64,000 nucleotides of DNA from Odobenus rosmarus divergens (Eukaryota; Chordata; Mammalia; Carnivora; Odobenidae): the NCBI RefSeq assembly GCF_000321225.1, contig NW_004450465.1, positions 3,242,725-3,306,724 on the forward strand, read 5' to 3'. Position 1 is the first letter of the stretch. Each line of letters opens with the position of its first letter. The translations under genes were made by a program, and so were the position numbers. This document shows positions 14,201-22,084 of this stretch, piece by piece. The notes beneath the pieces were generated by a model. That model worked only from the letters and a program-made list of their open reading frames with translations. It was not told where the DNA came from and searched no databases.

Positions 14201-17200
14201 AGCTGGGGAAGGGGGGTTCTAGTAGTCCAGAGTCAGGGTCTGAAGAAATACTTGAAGCAAGAATTGACCAAAACTGTGTTAAAGCCAAGATTACAACATT
14301 AAATCCCAACCTTCCTTAAGTATTGCCCGAGGACTTTAAAAAATAAACTGCCCAAGTTTGGAGTTAGGACTGGGCACTACCATTTTTTGTCTTCTTTTTT
14401 TTTTTCCAAAGATTTTATTTGTTTATTCATGAGAGACAGAGAGAGAGAGAGAGAGAGGCAGAGGGAGAAGCAGACTCCCAAGCAGCAGGGAGCCCGATGC
14501 GGGACTCGATCCCAGGACCCTGGGACCATGACCCGAGCTGAAGGCAGACGTCCAGCCATCTGAGCCACCCAGGCGCCCCTATTTTTTGTCTTCTTATGTG
14601 GATATAATTTGCAGTCGTGTGGGTGAGCCACTGAGGTAGAAGATGAATTACAAAGATCAGTTAATAAGAATATCACAATGTATCAGAGCAAAGCACTGTA
14701 CGTGGTACAGAGTGTGAGTGGTCAGGAGCCTTTCTCCATTTCTTCCGCTTCTTATGCTAGAGGCCTTCTCCCAACTTCTCCAATGTAGCCTCAGATGTAG
14801 CACCTCCCTCTGCCGGACCCTAACACCCCACCAGTATTCTTCCTATACTACCATTTTCCGGTGGCCTTGGAAAATTCCCAAGTGACCATGTCTCCACTGA
14901 CCTATGATGAGCAGAGGGTCTAGGATGGCCCTGACATCAGGATTTTAAAGAAGAAAGATATTCCCACCAACACCATGGGCATAAGCACCATGCACAGGGT
15001 ACTGAGCTGTGCCGGGGGCTGTTTGCTCAGAGAAGGGTAAGAGAGTGTGCAGTAAATATCTGGCTTTCATTTCATGGCTGTCTAGGCTTTCATGAACAAC
15101 TTTGCTCACCTCCTTTCCTTTCTTACCTTTCTCCAGGAATTTGAGAATTTCATCACCAAGTTTGGAGACTCTGGTTTTGTCCTTGTGGCCCTGGGCTCCA
15201 TGGTGAGCAACTTTCAAGCCCAGGAACTTCTCAGGGAGATGAACAGTGCCTTTGCTCATCTCTCTCAAGGGGTTATATGGAAATATAAGCCTTCTCATTG
15301 GCCCAAAGACATCAGATTGTCAGCAAATGTGAAAATTGTGAACTGGCTTCCTCAGAATGATCTCCTGGGTAAGGACTGCCCAGGTCTGCTTCACCCTTGT
15401 CATTTACATATTTTTAGAACTCATCAGGCTCTGACCTCTAGTAGGGCAATCCCATTTGCACTAGAAGGAGCTGCTAATAGCTAAAGGTAAGTCTGCAGAA
15501 GGCAGGAACAGAGCAGCCAGCTGGAGTTCTTGGGACATCAGACCCTACTTCTAATGAGATCAGTGCCCAAACAGCCATCTCCCCTTCATTGTTTTCTATC
15601 CCAGGCCAGATGTCCGCAGACATCAAAGACACCTTGACCTACTGCATTTGGTCTTGAACAGGGTCACCCAAACACAATCTGAAACAACCTATGGATTCCA
15701 AAGAAAACATACCGGAAGGATGTTGCCACTGTATTCAGTGGCTTCAAGAGTAACTGTTCATCCACATGCACTTACATGTATATATATACACCCACTCCTC
15801 CCACAAACACATCTTTCTTAGTTATTAAGGTGGGAGCAATTCATACCTTCACAGCATTGATGCCAATAGTATCTTCAGGATGTGCCAAAATCCCTGAGCG
15901 CCAAGATGAAAACCTCATAATCAGTTATTTGGTCTATTTTGTCTCTGGAACCAGAGAGTTCCCTCACCACCACCACCCCCCGATAGGTTCTCTTTGTGCC
16001 CAGTGCTGCTTTTTACAGACCACTTACTCCCATAGCCACTGACAGAATCAAAGGCTCATGATCAAGATAATGACTCAAAATAACCTGGGGAATTGAAGGA
16101 ACAGATTCCTGGCTCCTCTTCTGCAAATTTAATTCTTTTAAGTCTGGAGTGGGGCACATGGTGCTCCTTTCAAAGAAGAGACAAGGAGATTTTGATGTGC
16201 ATCCCAGTTGAGTGACACAGGCTAAGACAAACTCTTCATGAATTTTCAACAATAATCTTAGGTAGCTTTAAATAGGATGGGATGGAAATGCTGGAAATGG
16301 AAATACTCAAGTGTAGGGCTAGTCTCTGCTTTCAAGGGGCTAATCATGTATTTGAGGAGATAATGCATATAGTATAAATTTTGTGATTGCCACATGAGTT
16401 ATGATGCCAGTGAATGTGTAAGGAATTCAGGGAAGAGGGAAATAAGTTGGCAGGTGAAAAAAGAGTGCTCAAGACAAAGAGAAAGAGATAGAGACAGAGA
16501 GACACAATGAGAAAATAGAGATGAGCGAAACAAAGGGAGTGACTAGGATGTTAGAGAGAAAGATGGATGGGTGGATGGACAGAGATATGTGCCTTGCTTA
16601 GGAGTATTGTTTAGAGAGTCCCCAGGGTCTGAGTCTTAGCTGGGTTCTGGCTAGGGCAAGGAATTTTCATAAAAAGTCAGGTTTGGAATCCTGTATGTTA
16701 GTAACATGCACCTTGGATGTGTCCCAAGCAAAATATCTTTATAATGGCTCCAACAGACTTTGAAATTTCCTTGGTATTTTCTTCTACCCTTCCTGTTTTC
16801 CATGGTTTTCTGAAACTTTTCATTCTGAAATTTGTCAATCTGAAATATTCTGCTCTATTTCTTAATTGAAACAGCTCATCCACACATCCGTCTTTTTGTC
16901 ACCCATGGTGGGATGAATAGCATAATGGAGGCCATCGAACATGGTGTACCCATGGTAGGGATTCCCCTTTTTGGAGACCAGCCTGAAAACCTGAACCACG
17001 TAGAAGGCAAAAAGTTTGGTGTCTCTATCCAGCTAAAGCAGATCAAGGCAGAGACATTGGCTCTGAAGATGAAGCAAGTCATAGAAGACAAGAGGTATGA
17101 AGCTCTCTGGGCTTGTGGTCACTTAGACTGAATGAAGACATCAAACACAAAGGGCACTGTGTGCCACTTTTTTGCAATAAAAGCTGAAACATCCGAGACA

Positions 17201-19094
17201 CAGAATAATATGTGGGTGGTGCTTACAGATGATGTGTTTCCTCTGAGAACAAGACTAGGCAATTTGGGTTAGATGTTGAAAACAATTTCTGCCTTAAGTG
17301 TTGTGAGGACCCTGACCTACTTACACAGGGTCTCTGAGAGGTCTTATATTTTGGGGGTGCTTATAGTAGAATTCCAACTGAGTCAGGAGGTTGCCTTTCT
17401 GTCCCCCAATATGTCAAGTGTTTCCTGCCTCAGGCCTTTTGTCAGTGCTGCTCCCTAGAACATCCTTCCCTTCTCTTCACAGTGCTGACTCCTTCATGAC
17501 AGTCAGAGTCATCTCCAGTGTCCTCTCCTCAGAGGGGCAGGTGGTCTTTGTCTGACAGGCCTAAATGTGCTCCTCTCCCCCACCTTCTTCAATCATAATT
17601 CATTTTTCCTTCTTAACACTTCTCAGGATCAGTAACTAACCCAGTTCTTTCTGTCTTAATTTATTGTGTGTCCCTTACACTAGAAAGTAGAGAGTTAGCT
17701 CCTCTGGACAGCCAAGTGTGTCTCTTGTTTTCCCTGGTGTTCCCGGGGCCTAGCACAGGGCCTGCTAAAGTAAGTTTGGATGAATTTCCATTAAGTGAGT
17801 CAATAAAAGGGCCTATGTTTTCTTAGGTAAATTCCCATCTAGTACAATGATCTCATATGAAGAGAAAAATTTATTCTCTCTACCTTATAAATAAGAAGGA
17901 CTGTATAACTTAAAGATTCAAGGGAAAGCAGGTACTCAGACCTCAAGACTTATATTACCTTGCACAAAGGAGACCCAAATAAGTTCTTGTTAGATGACTG
18001 AAAGTCCCCACATAGCTTATGATTCTTAACCCTAGAAAAGTTGTAAGCTCCAGGGGTCAGATAACCTCAGACATTTCATTATGTTTGGTATCTCATGAAG
18101 AGCAAATGGTCACTTTCTGAAGAATGAGTTTGTGAATTTCATTGGCTATTCAATGACCTAGATCTGAAATGTCCATAATTTGCTAGCCCTATGATGGTGT
18201 CATTTGGGCTGGGATGGTCCCTACGCATTGCACATCAGGGCTTGGTATATAATTTGTGGGGCCCAAAGTAAAATGGAAATGTGAAGCCCATTGTTATAAA
18301 ATTTAAGAATTTCAAGAAAATGACAGTAGAGAATTAAAGCAAGCATAGGACCTGTCTAAGTATAGGGTCTTGTGCAAATGTGTGGGCTGCAGCCCATGAA
18401 GCCAGTGCTGGCCAATATGATGCTCTGAAGAGGCAGTAAGTACGGGCCTTGTCCTGGGCCCCAGTCTCCAGAGTCATGTTTGCCATCTAGCCCAGACACC
18501 AGCACAAAGTAGCTGCTTATTATACATATAATTATTTATAGTATGTGATAAGCCTCCTTGGGTAGAGACTAGCCCTTATAGACTTAGTCAGTTTTTATAG
18601 ATTAGCACTTTTAGCACTAGGCATGGATCTTTGCATGGAGGGACCAGGTTGAACTTTTCCATGGGACCCAGCTAGACTGTGGCAAGGCCAGGCCAACAAC
18701 TTTTTTTGAAACTGAGTCTTTTGTGCGTATGGATGAAGGTGTGTGTGTGTGTGATACGAGGTCTCTAAGACTTCTGAGAGCACATGAGTAACACTCTGCC
18801 TCTGTCTCTGCCAACAGGTACAAGTCAGCAGCAGTGGCCGCCAGCATCATCAGGCGCTCCCACCCCCTGACCCCTGCTCAGAGGCTGGTGGGCTGGATCG
18901 ACCACATCCTCCAGACTGGGGGTGCAGCACACCTCAAGCCCCATGGCCTGCAGCAGCCGTGGCATGAGCGGTACCTGCTGGATGTCTTCTTGTTCCTGCT
19001 GCTGGTCACCCTGGGCACCCTGTGGCTCTGTGGGAAGCTGCTGGGCATGGTGGCCAGGTGGCTGTGTGGGGCCAGGAAGCTGAAGAAGGCCTGA
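1998..19094 (+). CDS. UGT3A2: UGT3A copy A, UDP-glycosyltransferase (5'-partial, exons 2-7)
   Basis: Spliced gene, join(1998-2099, 9520-9634, 12210-12741, 15137-15368, 16875-17094, 18818-19094); exon 1 lies left of the window. With a 94-nt exon 1 like those of copies B and C, the product is 523 aa. The family transfers sugar from UDP-sugars to small lipophilic acceptors at the ER membrane. Visible features (numbering assumes that exon 1): GGSH with catalytic-type His35, an NVT glycosylation sequon at N52, an acidic pair E145/D148 in the FD..V.E.FDYC segment, the UGT signature from W351 to D393/Q394, and a C-terminal membrane helix ending in KLKKA, a KxKxx ER-retention pattern. Residue 391 is Phe (codon 16970-16972), as in human UGT3A2, which is reported to use UDP-glucose and UDP-xylose; human UGT3A1 has Asn and uses UDP-GlcNAc. 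All splice sites are GT-AG and the frame is open. The family is certain; one-to-one orthology with UGT3A2 is inference. Confidence 0.93.
2220..2250 (+). repeat. (GT)n microsatellite, intron 2 of copy A
   Basis: About 15 GT units, 120 bp after exon 2. Copies B and C have only short interrupted GT stretches at the same place. Confidence 0.9.
2939..3485 (-). mobile_element. L1 3' fragment, older type, antisense
   Basis: Matches the reverse complement of an L1 3' end: the attgtggtaaaatatacac start, then the caaccatcact block and cattgtaagtatataccaca. Copy C runs straight through the same place near 57180 without it, so it is specific to copy A or was lost from C. No clear target-site duplication seen. 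Confidence 0.7.
3823..4657 (-). mobile_element. Young 5'-truncated L1, antisense, with target-site duplication
   Basis: 835 bp flanked by the direct repeat ggatcccttcag (3811-3822 and 4658-4669). The left end has the T-rich tail complement and a carnivore-type L1 3' UTR (cacccagtgctcat). The minus strand reads the C-terminal part of ORF2 ([20 protein letters not shown]), now frameshifted. Copy C has the unfilled site at about 57412-57434. Confidence 0.9.
4670..6310 (+). other. Intron 2 of copy A, no recognised gene
   Basis: The first ~300 bp align with copy C from about 57420. The rest is AT-rich sequence with only short chance reading frames; I see no recent repeat. Confidence 0.5.
6310..6980 (+). 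mobile_element. Old MaLR-like LTR, interrupted by an L1 end
   Basis: The order of blocks resembles an MLT/MST-type LTR: tgtccccacccaaagat, ctttgcagacgtgattcac, ttgagatgggaag, then tccagaattataag and aagtttgtagtcatttacta, ending gcagcaattggagactaatacc. An L1 3' end splits it at 6507-6668. Family name is from memory. Confidence 0.55.
6507..6668 (+). mobile_element. L1 3' end, sense, inserted in the LTR
   Basis: Carnivore-type L1 3' UTR (ggggtcactgggtgatgggc, atgaatcactaaactctgcc, aataatacactatatgttaa) ending in an A run, with an imperfect duplicated flank (gagatgac) on both sides. Confidence 0.75.
7276..7481 (-). mobile_element. CanSINE (SINEC), antisense
   Basis: tRNA-derived SINE in reverse: T run, taaagattt, CT/GA-rich middle, then the tRNA-like head ccgactgagccacccagg. 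Target-site duplication caatagttatttctt (7261-7275) and caatagttgtttctt (7482-7496), one mismatch. Confidence 0.93.
8029..8227 (-). mobile_element. CanSINE (SINEC), antisense
   Basis: Perfect 16-bp target-site duplication gaaagcatacatgttt at 8013-8028 and 8228-8243. Well-preserved head (ctgagccacccaggcgccc) suggests recent insertion. Copy B lacks it at the matching place. Confidence 0.95.
8900..9048 (-). mobile_element. CanSINE fragment, antisense (left arm of inverted pair)
   Basis: A-tail complement and middle of a SINE, cut before the tRNA-like head at tgatcccagg. It faces a second SINE in the other orientation 12 bp away. Confidence 0.85.
9060..9269 (+). mobile_element. CanSINE, sense (right arm of inverted pair)
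   Basis: Starts gggcacctgggtggctcagt and ends in aataaataaatctt plus an A run. With the preceding element it forms an inverted repeat that could fold in the pre-mRNA, 250 bp before exon 3. Confidence 0.92.
9520..9634 (+). CDS. UGT3A2: UGT3A copy A, exon 3
   Basis: 115 nt after a pyrimidine tract ending ttttttag, donor acag|gtaatt, phase 1 to phase 2. It encodes [19 protein letters not shown] and the following [12 protein letters not shown], in the N-terminal acceptor-binding half. It is two codons longer than exon 3 of copy B. Confidence 0.93.
9691..9790 (+). repeat. (GGAT)n simple repeat, intron 3 of copy A
   Basis: A clean GGAT run (9691-9717) followed by a degenerate GGAT/GGGT stretch. 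Copy B has a degenerate version near 31240-31340. Confidence 0.88.
10119..10373 (-). mobile_element. CanSINE, antisense
   Basis: Expanded GA-rich middle. Flanked by tggtcatgtaaagtcctt (10101-10118) and tggccatataaagtcctt (10374-10391), a target-site duplication with two mismatches. Confidence 0.9.
11578..11645 (-). mobile_element. Minimal L1 3' UTR scrap with full target-site duplication
   Basis: Only 68 bp of L1 3' UTR in reverse (ttatcagttgtgtataaca, cacccagtgctcatcacatc). A 21-bp duplication surrounds it: ttagaatacacagtgatttt plus t at 11557-11577 and 11646-11666. Confidence 0.85.
12210..12741 (+). CDS. UGT3A2: UGT3A copy A, exon 4
   Basis: 532 nt, the largest exon; acceptor ttcttacag, donor cacaa|gtaagt, leaving in phase 0. 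It encodes the rest of the N-terminal domain: [47 protein letters not shown] and the conserved end [10 protein letters not shown]. No internal stop. Its 3' half is almost identical to exon 4 of copy B, while the first ~90 nt are well diverged. Confidence 0.96.
12993..13097 (-). mobile_element. Short tRNA-type carnivoran SINE, antisense
   Basis: About 105 bp: T run, aatctctaaaccccacaagg, then cactgagccatccaggtgcc. Flanks tgggataagcttttcat and tgggataagccttttaat form an imperfect target-site duplication (12977 and 13098). Same subtype as the element at 61034. Confidence 0.85.
14397..14580 (-). mobile_element. CanSINE, antisense
   Basis: Perfect 15-bp target-site duplication attttttgtcttctt at 14382-14396 and 14581-14595. 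Intact head (catctgagccacccaggcgc). Confidence 0.95.
15137..15368 (+). CDS. UGT3A2: UGT3A copy A, exon 5
   Basis: 232 nt, acceptor ctttctccag, donor ctgg|gtaagg, phase 0 to 1. It opens the C-terminal UDP-sugar domain: [20 protein letters not shown], then [14 protein letters not shown] and [13 protein letters not shown], where the UGT signature begins. Confidence 0.96.
15369..16874 (+). other. Intron 5 of copy A
   Basis: Homologous throughout to intron 5 of copy B (42112-43641). It holds a purine-rich low-complexity patch (about 16450-16590) and a short gatggatgggtggatgg seed that is expanded in copy B. No mobile element or gene recognised. Confidence 0.7.
16875..17094 (+). CDS. UGT3A2: UGT3A copy A, exon 6 (UGT signature)
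   Basis: 220 nt, acceptor attgaaacag, donor agag|gtatga, phase 1 to 2. It holds the core of the UGT signature: [19 protein letters not shown], then [11 protein letters not shown]. The Phe of LFGDQ is residue 391. Read-through past the donor gives an 11-residue tail and a stop ending at 17131. Confidence 0.96.
17095..18817 (+). other. Intron 6 of copy A
   Basis: Begins with the read-through tail and AATAAA described separately. About 17850-18580 has no counterpart in the shorter intron 6 of copy B; part of it may be an old repeat that I cannot name. The last 67 nt, after a GT run of about 8 units, are identical to copy B. Confidence 0.65.
17176..17181 (+). terminator. Candidate intronic polyadenylation signal after exon 6, copy A
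   Basis: AATAAA in gcaataaaagctg, 45 nt after the read-through stop of exon 6 (17129-17131). A GT-rich stretch (tgtgggtggtg) begins about 30 nt further on. The arrangement is kept in copy B. Use would give a protein ending in [11 protein letters not shown] without exon 7. Inference only. Confidence 0.4.
18818..19094 (+). CDS. UGT3A2: UGT3A copy A, exon 7 (membrane anchor and stop)
   Basis: 277 nt after gccaacag. It encodes the end of the UDP-sugar domain ([19 protein letters not shown]), then a hydrophobic helix ([16 protein letters not shown]), a basic stretch and KLKKA-stop at 19092-19094. I count 7 differences in 277 nt from exon 7 of copy B, all transitions, two of them changing residues (I/V and H/Y). 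Confidence 0.97.
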
Positions 19095-19269
19095 TGGAGG
19101 TGCAGCCTGGACAGGTGTTTGGGGAGCCACTGGCTTTCCCCTAGCACAGAACACCCCTGGTGTCTTCCCCATATTGGCACTTGATGTGGCACACAAATTG
19201 TGAATTGTGTTTCACTATTTTCTGCCTCTGTTTAGAAATTCTTGTGAAGCACTCTTGGGGGTCTTTCAA

Positions 19270-19505
19270 AAAAATTGTGGTAATATACATCACATGAAAT
19301 TGACCATTTTAGCCATTAAGTAGAGAGTTTAGTGGCATTAAGTACATTCATATTGTGGTTTAAACAATACTACTATCCATCTCCAGAACTTTTCATCTCC
19401 CCCAATTAAAACTGCACTGATTAAATAATAACTCCCCATACTACCCCATGCCCCCACCCCTGACTCTTGGCAAGTCCCTGTTCTACTTCTGTGTCTGTGA
19501 ATTTG
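19270..19505 (-). mobile_element. Old L1 3' fragment, antisense, 3' flank of copy A
   Basis: Same L1 3' motif order as at 2939 (attgtggtaatatacatc, ctatccatctccagaact, tcttggcaagtccctg). It is also present after copy B (45465-45715), so it predates that duplication. It contains attaaa at 19405-19410, a weak candidate for the 3' end of the mRNA. Confidence 0.7.
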
Positions 19506-19629
19506 ATCTCAGGCTTTTTAACTTAACCCTCATCAATGGACCCCTCACTGAGACTCAAACCTTCAGCAGACAGCCCCCACCTTCCTCCCCACTCCCTGTT
19601 CCTAGACACAACACCCTGCCTAGTCATCC

Positions 19630-20045
19630 TGTTGTTCTCTGAAAGGGGGGTATATGCAAAACTAACTTCAAAGGCCAAAGAAGCCATGAGATTGAAGAAA
19701 AAGGCAAACAGGTCCAGCTTGATGAGAAATGGTTTATTATGAACAATTATCATATGAGCAGAAGCCTGTCTTGGGCTGCCACAAGATGAGTAGATCTCCG
19801 CAACACCATCTCCAGTTAGACCTGCTTTTATGGCCCTGAAGACTGGGCAGTACATACTGGGGGCTACCAGGAGGAGTCATATCCTGAGCAGATCAAGGAA
19901 GCTTTGCCTGGAGGGTATACTTAAGGGTGTGTTAAACAAAAGAAAAGAATGGAGGAAGAGGCTGTACTCAAGAAGGCTTTAGGCCACAGAGCAGTTATCG
20001 TGGTGGAATTTCTCAAGATGGCCTTAGTCTGGTTCATATACTCGC
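19630..20045 (-). mobile_element. Candidate solo LTR-like insertion, 3' flank of copy A
   Basis: About 415 bp present after copy A but missing at the matching place after copy B (near 45825), while sequence on both sides aligns. The minus strand has an AATAAA (complement of tttatt near 19733) about 100 nt before a terminus ending aacaaca, as in LTRs. No clear target-site duplication or internal retroviral sequence. Confidence 0.4.
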
Positions 20046-20459
20046 CATCTCAGAAACTTTTCAGTCTCTCTCCCTCTTTCTGCTTTTTTCACTTTTCATG
20101 GTATGACATAAGATATTGGCCTGTTCTTCATTTTGGTCTTTTCTCTTGCACCTCATTTTCACCTCACCTCCAAGCTCAGGAAGCCTGGTCTCTGTCCTTC
20201 AGTTAGCCATGTGTGGCCCCTCAGGACTCCACCTGTGGTCTCTGTCCCGAGTCCCTCCTGTGAAGAGCACCCCTTTTGCTGGTTAGACATGGAGCCTGCC
20301 TTTGGACCATAGCTCATGCTGTGGTTTTCACTTCCTACAATTCCCTTCTCAAGATTAACACTCTTAAAAATGTAGTCATGGAGACCTCAAGTACCTGGAT
20401 CTCTGTGTGAGGCTCTGGGGCCTCAGGTCCAGTACTATGGCAGTTCCCAGGATTCTGTT

Positions 20460-21240
20460 GATTTAAAAAAATCATTAATTTGCCACTATGACCGTAATAC
20501 TTGAATCACATAAGAAATATAAATGATGATGAAATGAGGGAAATTTGATGAGGAATGGAATTTCAGTTTCAAAATGTCTCCCTACATCTTATTTCCTAAT
20601 TATAGGGCAAAAAATAGCAACTTTACAGTGGAGAATCTTGGTGAACACCACCTTAAACAAGGGATAGAGTTATCTCTAATGATAGGACCATCTGACATTA
20701 TGGGCGTCCCATTGTGATTCACTGAGATGGAATCAATACCAGCTTTGTAGTATTCCCACCAAACTCCCTAGTAACCTGAAGTATAATGAGAAACATCAGG
20801 CAAACCAAACTTGAGATCCAACATTCAAAATAAGCAGCTTGTACTCTTTAAAATATCAATGACATGAAAGACAAAGAAGGGCTGAGAACCAATCCTCACT
20901 ATAGGAGATGAATAGACCTGATAACTCCCTGCAATGTGGATCGGCTCCTGCACCAGCAAATTCATATCACAACAGAGGATATTAATCGGACAATTGGAGG
21001 GATTGAAATAAGGTTTGTAGATGAAGTAATGTGATTAGATTAATATTAAATGGTGTCTTCCCAATACAGATTATTTTTTTCATTGTGAAGATAGAATGCT
21101 TGAACAGATGATAATGGTGAATGTGTATGCATGTAATCACATGGCCTCAAAGACTACATAGCACAAACTGAGAGAGAACTTGAAGGGAAATAATGTAATA
21201 ATATTGAGAGAGTTTAAAAATCTTTCTAATGAATAATTTG
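20460..21240 (+). mobile_element. Ancient L1-type 3' end upstream of copy B
   Basis: The run agcaactttacagtggagaa, caccaccttaaacaagg, gtaacctgaag, aaacatcaggcaaacc, caatgtggatc resembles an old mammalian L1 3' end. It is shared with 52055-52810 before copy C, so it predates that duplication. Confidence 0.55.
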
Positions 21241-21990
21241 AAACATTTATAAGAATAGAACTTTTTGGTGCCCACCACCCAGTCCTAGTTTGTGATGCCC
21301 ATTCAGAAAAATAGACTGACCTTTAGAGGTTCAGTGCTTCAGGTCAAGACCTGGCCCTCCAGCGGGGCTTAACACTTAGGGGACATTAGCACTTGTCACC
21401 AGTAAATTACTTTCCAAACAAACTCTCTGAGCAATAAATGTAGGTAATTTTCCGTTGGGAATCAGTTTCTGAGATCTTGAGATTGGAACACTAGCAGAGA
21501 TTTTAAGCAGGTACCTGGGGAAATGGGGCATGGGGATGGCAGTATGCAGTCAAAAGAGCAGTTAGGAGTGGGAAAATTTGGAAAAAGATCCCTAAAATAG
21601 AGATGGGTCTGAGTCACTTGGAGGTGGAACTATCTTGGAAGCGTCTTCCTAAGGTCCCTAAATTCCTGGTTCAGAGTATCTTCTCTGTGGAGAGTGTGGT
21701 GATTACAGCACAGAGAGGGGTTAAGGACAGCTCGCTAACCCCTCCTTCCCACTGCCCCAGGTTAGGGAGGGTGAGGACAGAATAGCCGGTGGTGCAAGCA
21801 CTCTGGGAGGAGGAGCAAAGGGCGAGTAGCGACTGAAGAGCTGACAGGCAGGATCCACCTCTTACCTCTTCCAATCCGCCCGCCAGAGCATTTCCTCAAC
21901 TGCCAACACTGCACGTGTCCCCAGGGCGCACAGGTCGCTGTGCGGGGCTCGCGGCGCGCGGCTGGGCTCCACACTGGTGCAGGAGCGAAC
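21240..21990 (+). promoter_or_regulatory. Putative promoter and 5' UTR of copy B
   Basis: About 750 bp between an old L1-type repeat and the ATG. It aligns along its length with the region before copy C, including the blocks gagcaataaatg, ggtacctggggaaatggggc and the ggttaggga segment about 230 bp before the ATG. No clear TATA box near the likely start. The last 80 bp are rich in CpG. Promoter function is inferred from position and conservation between paralogs. Confidence 0.5.
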
Positions 21991-22084
21991 ATGGCCGGAC
22001 CGCGGGCGCTGCTGCTAGCCGGCTTCCTTCTGCCGGGGTTCCTGCTCTCAGAAGCCGCCAAAATTCTCACTGTATCCTCACTGG
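21991..22084 (+). CDS. UGT3A1/2-like: UGT3A copy B, exon 1 (signal peptide)
   Basis: 94 coding nt from ATG to donor ctgg|gtgagt. It encodes the signal peptide followed by [12 protein letters not shown]. The ATG lies in a CpG-rich stretch with an A at -3 (gcgaacATGg), a good Kozak context. Confidence 0.94.

Larger units (their letters stand above)
12742..15136 (+). other. Intron 4 of copy A
   Basis: 2.4 kb with two SINEs (12993-13097, 14397-14580) and otherwise single-copy-like sequence. It serves as the reference for intron 4 of copy B, which is more than three times longer because of L1 DNA. Confidence 0.75.

Noticed and set aside
15137..15368. Asn350 before WLPQ in copy A, where B has Asp, as a possible inactivating change
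   Set aside because: From memory this position varies among active UGTs, so it is weak evidence of loss of function.
18825..19196. Open frames on the minus strand opposite exon 7 of copy A (and 45017-45414 opposite copy B)
   Set aside because: They are shadows of the GC-rich coding exon; no splice, start context or known protein similarity supports them.
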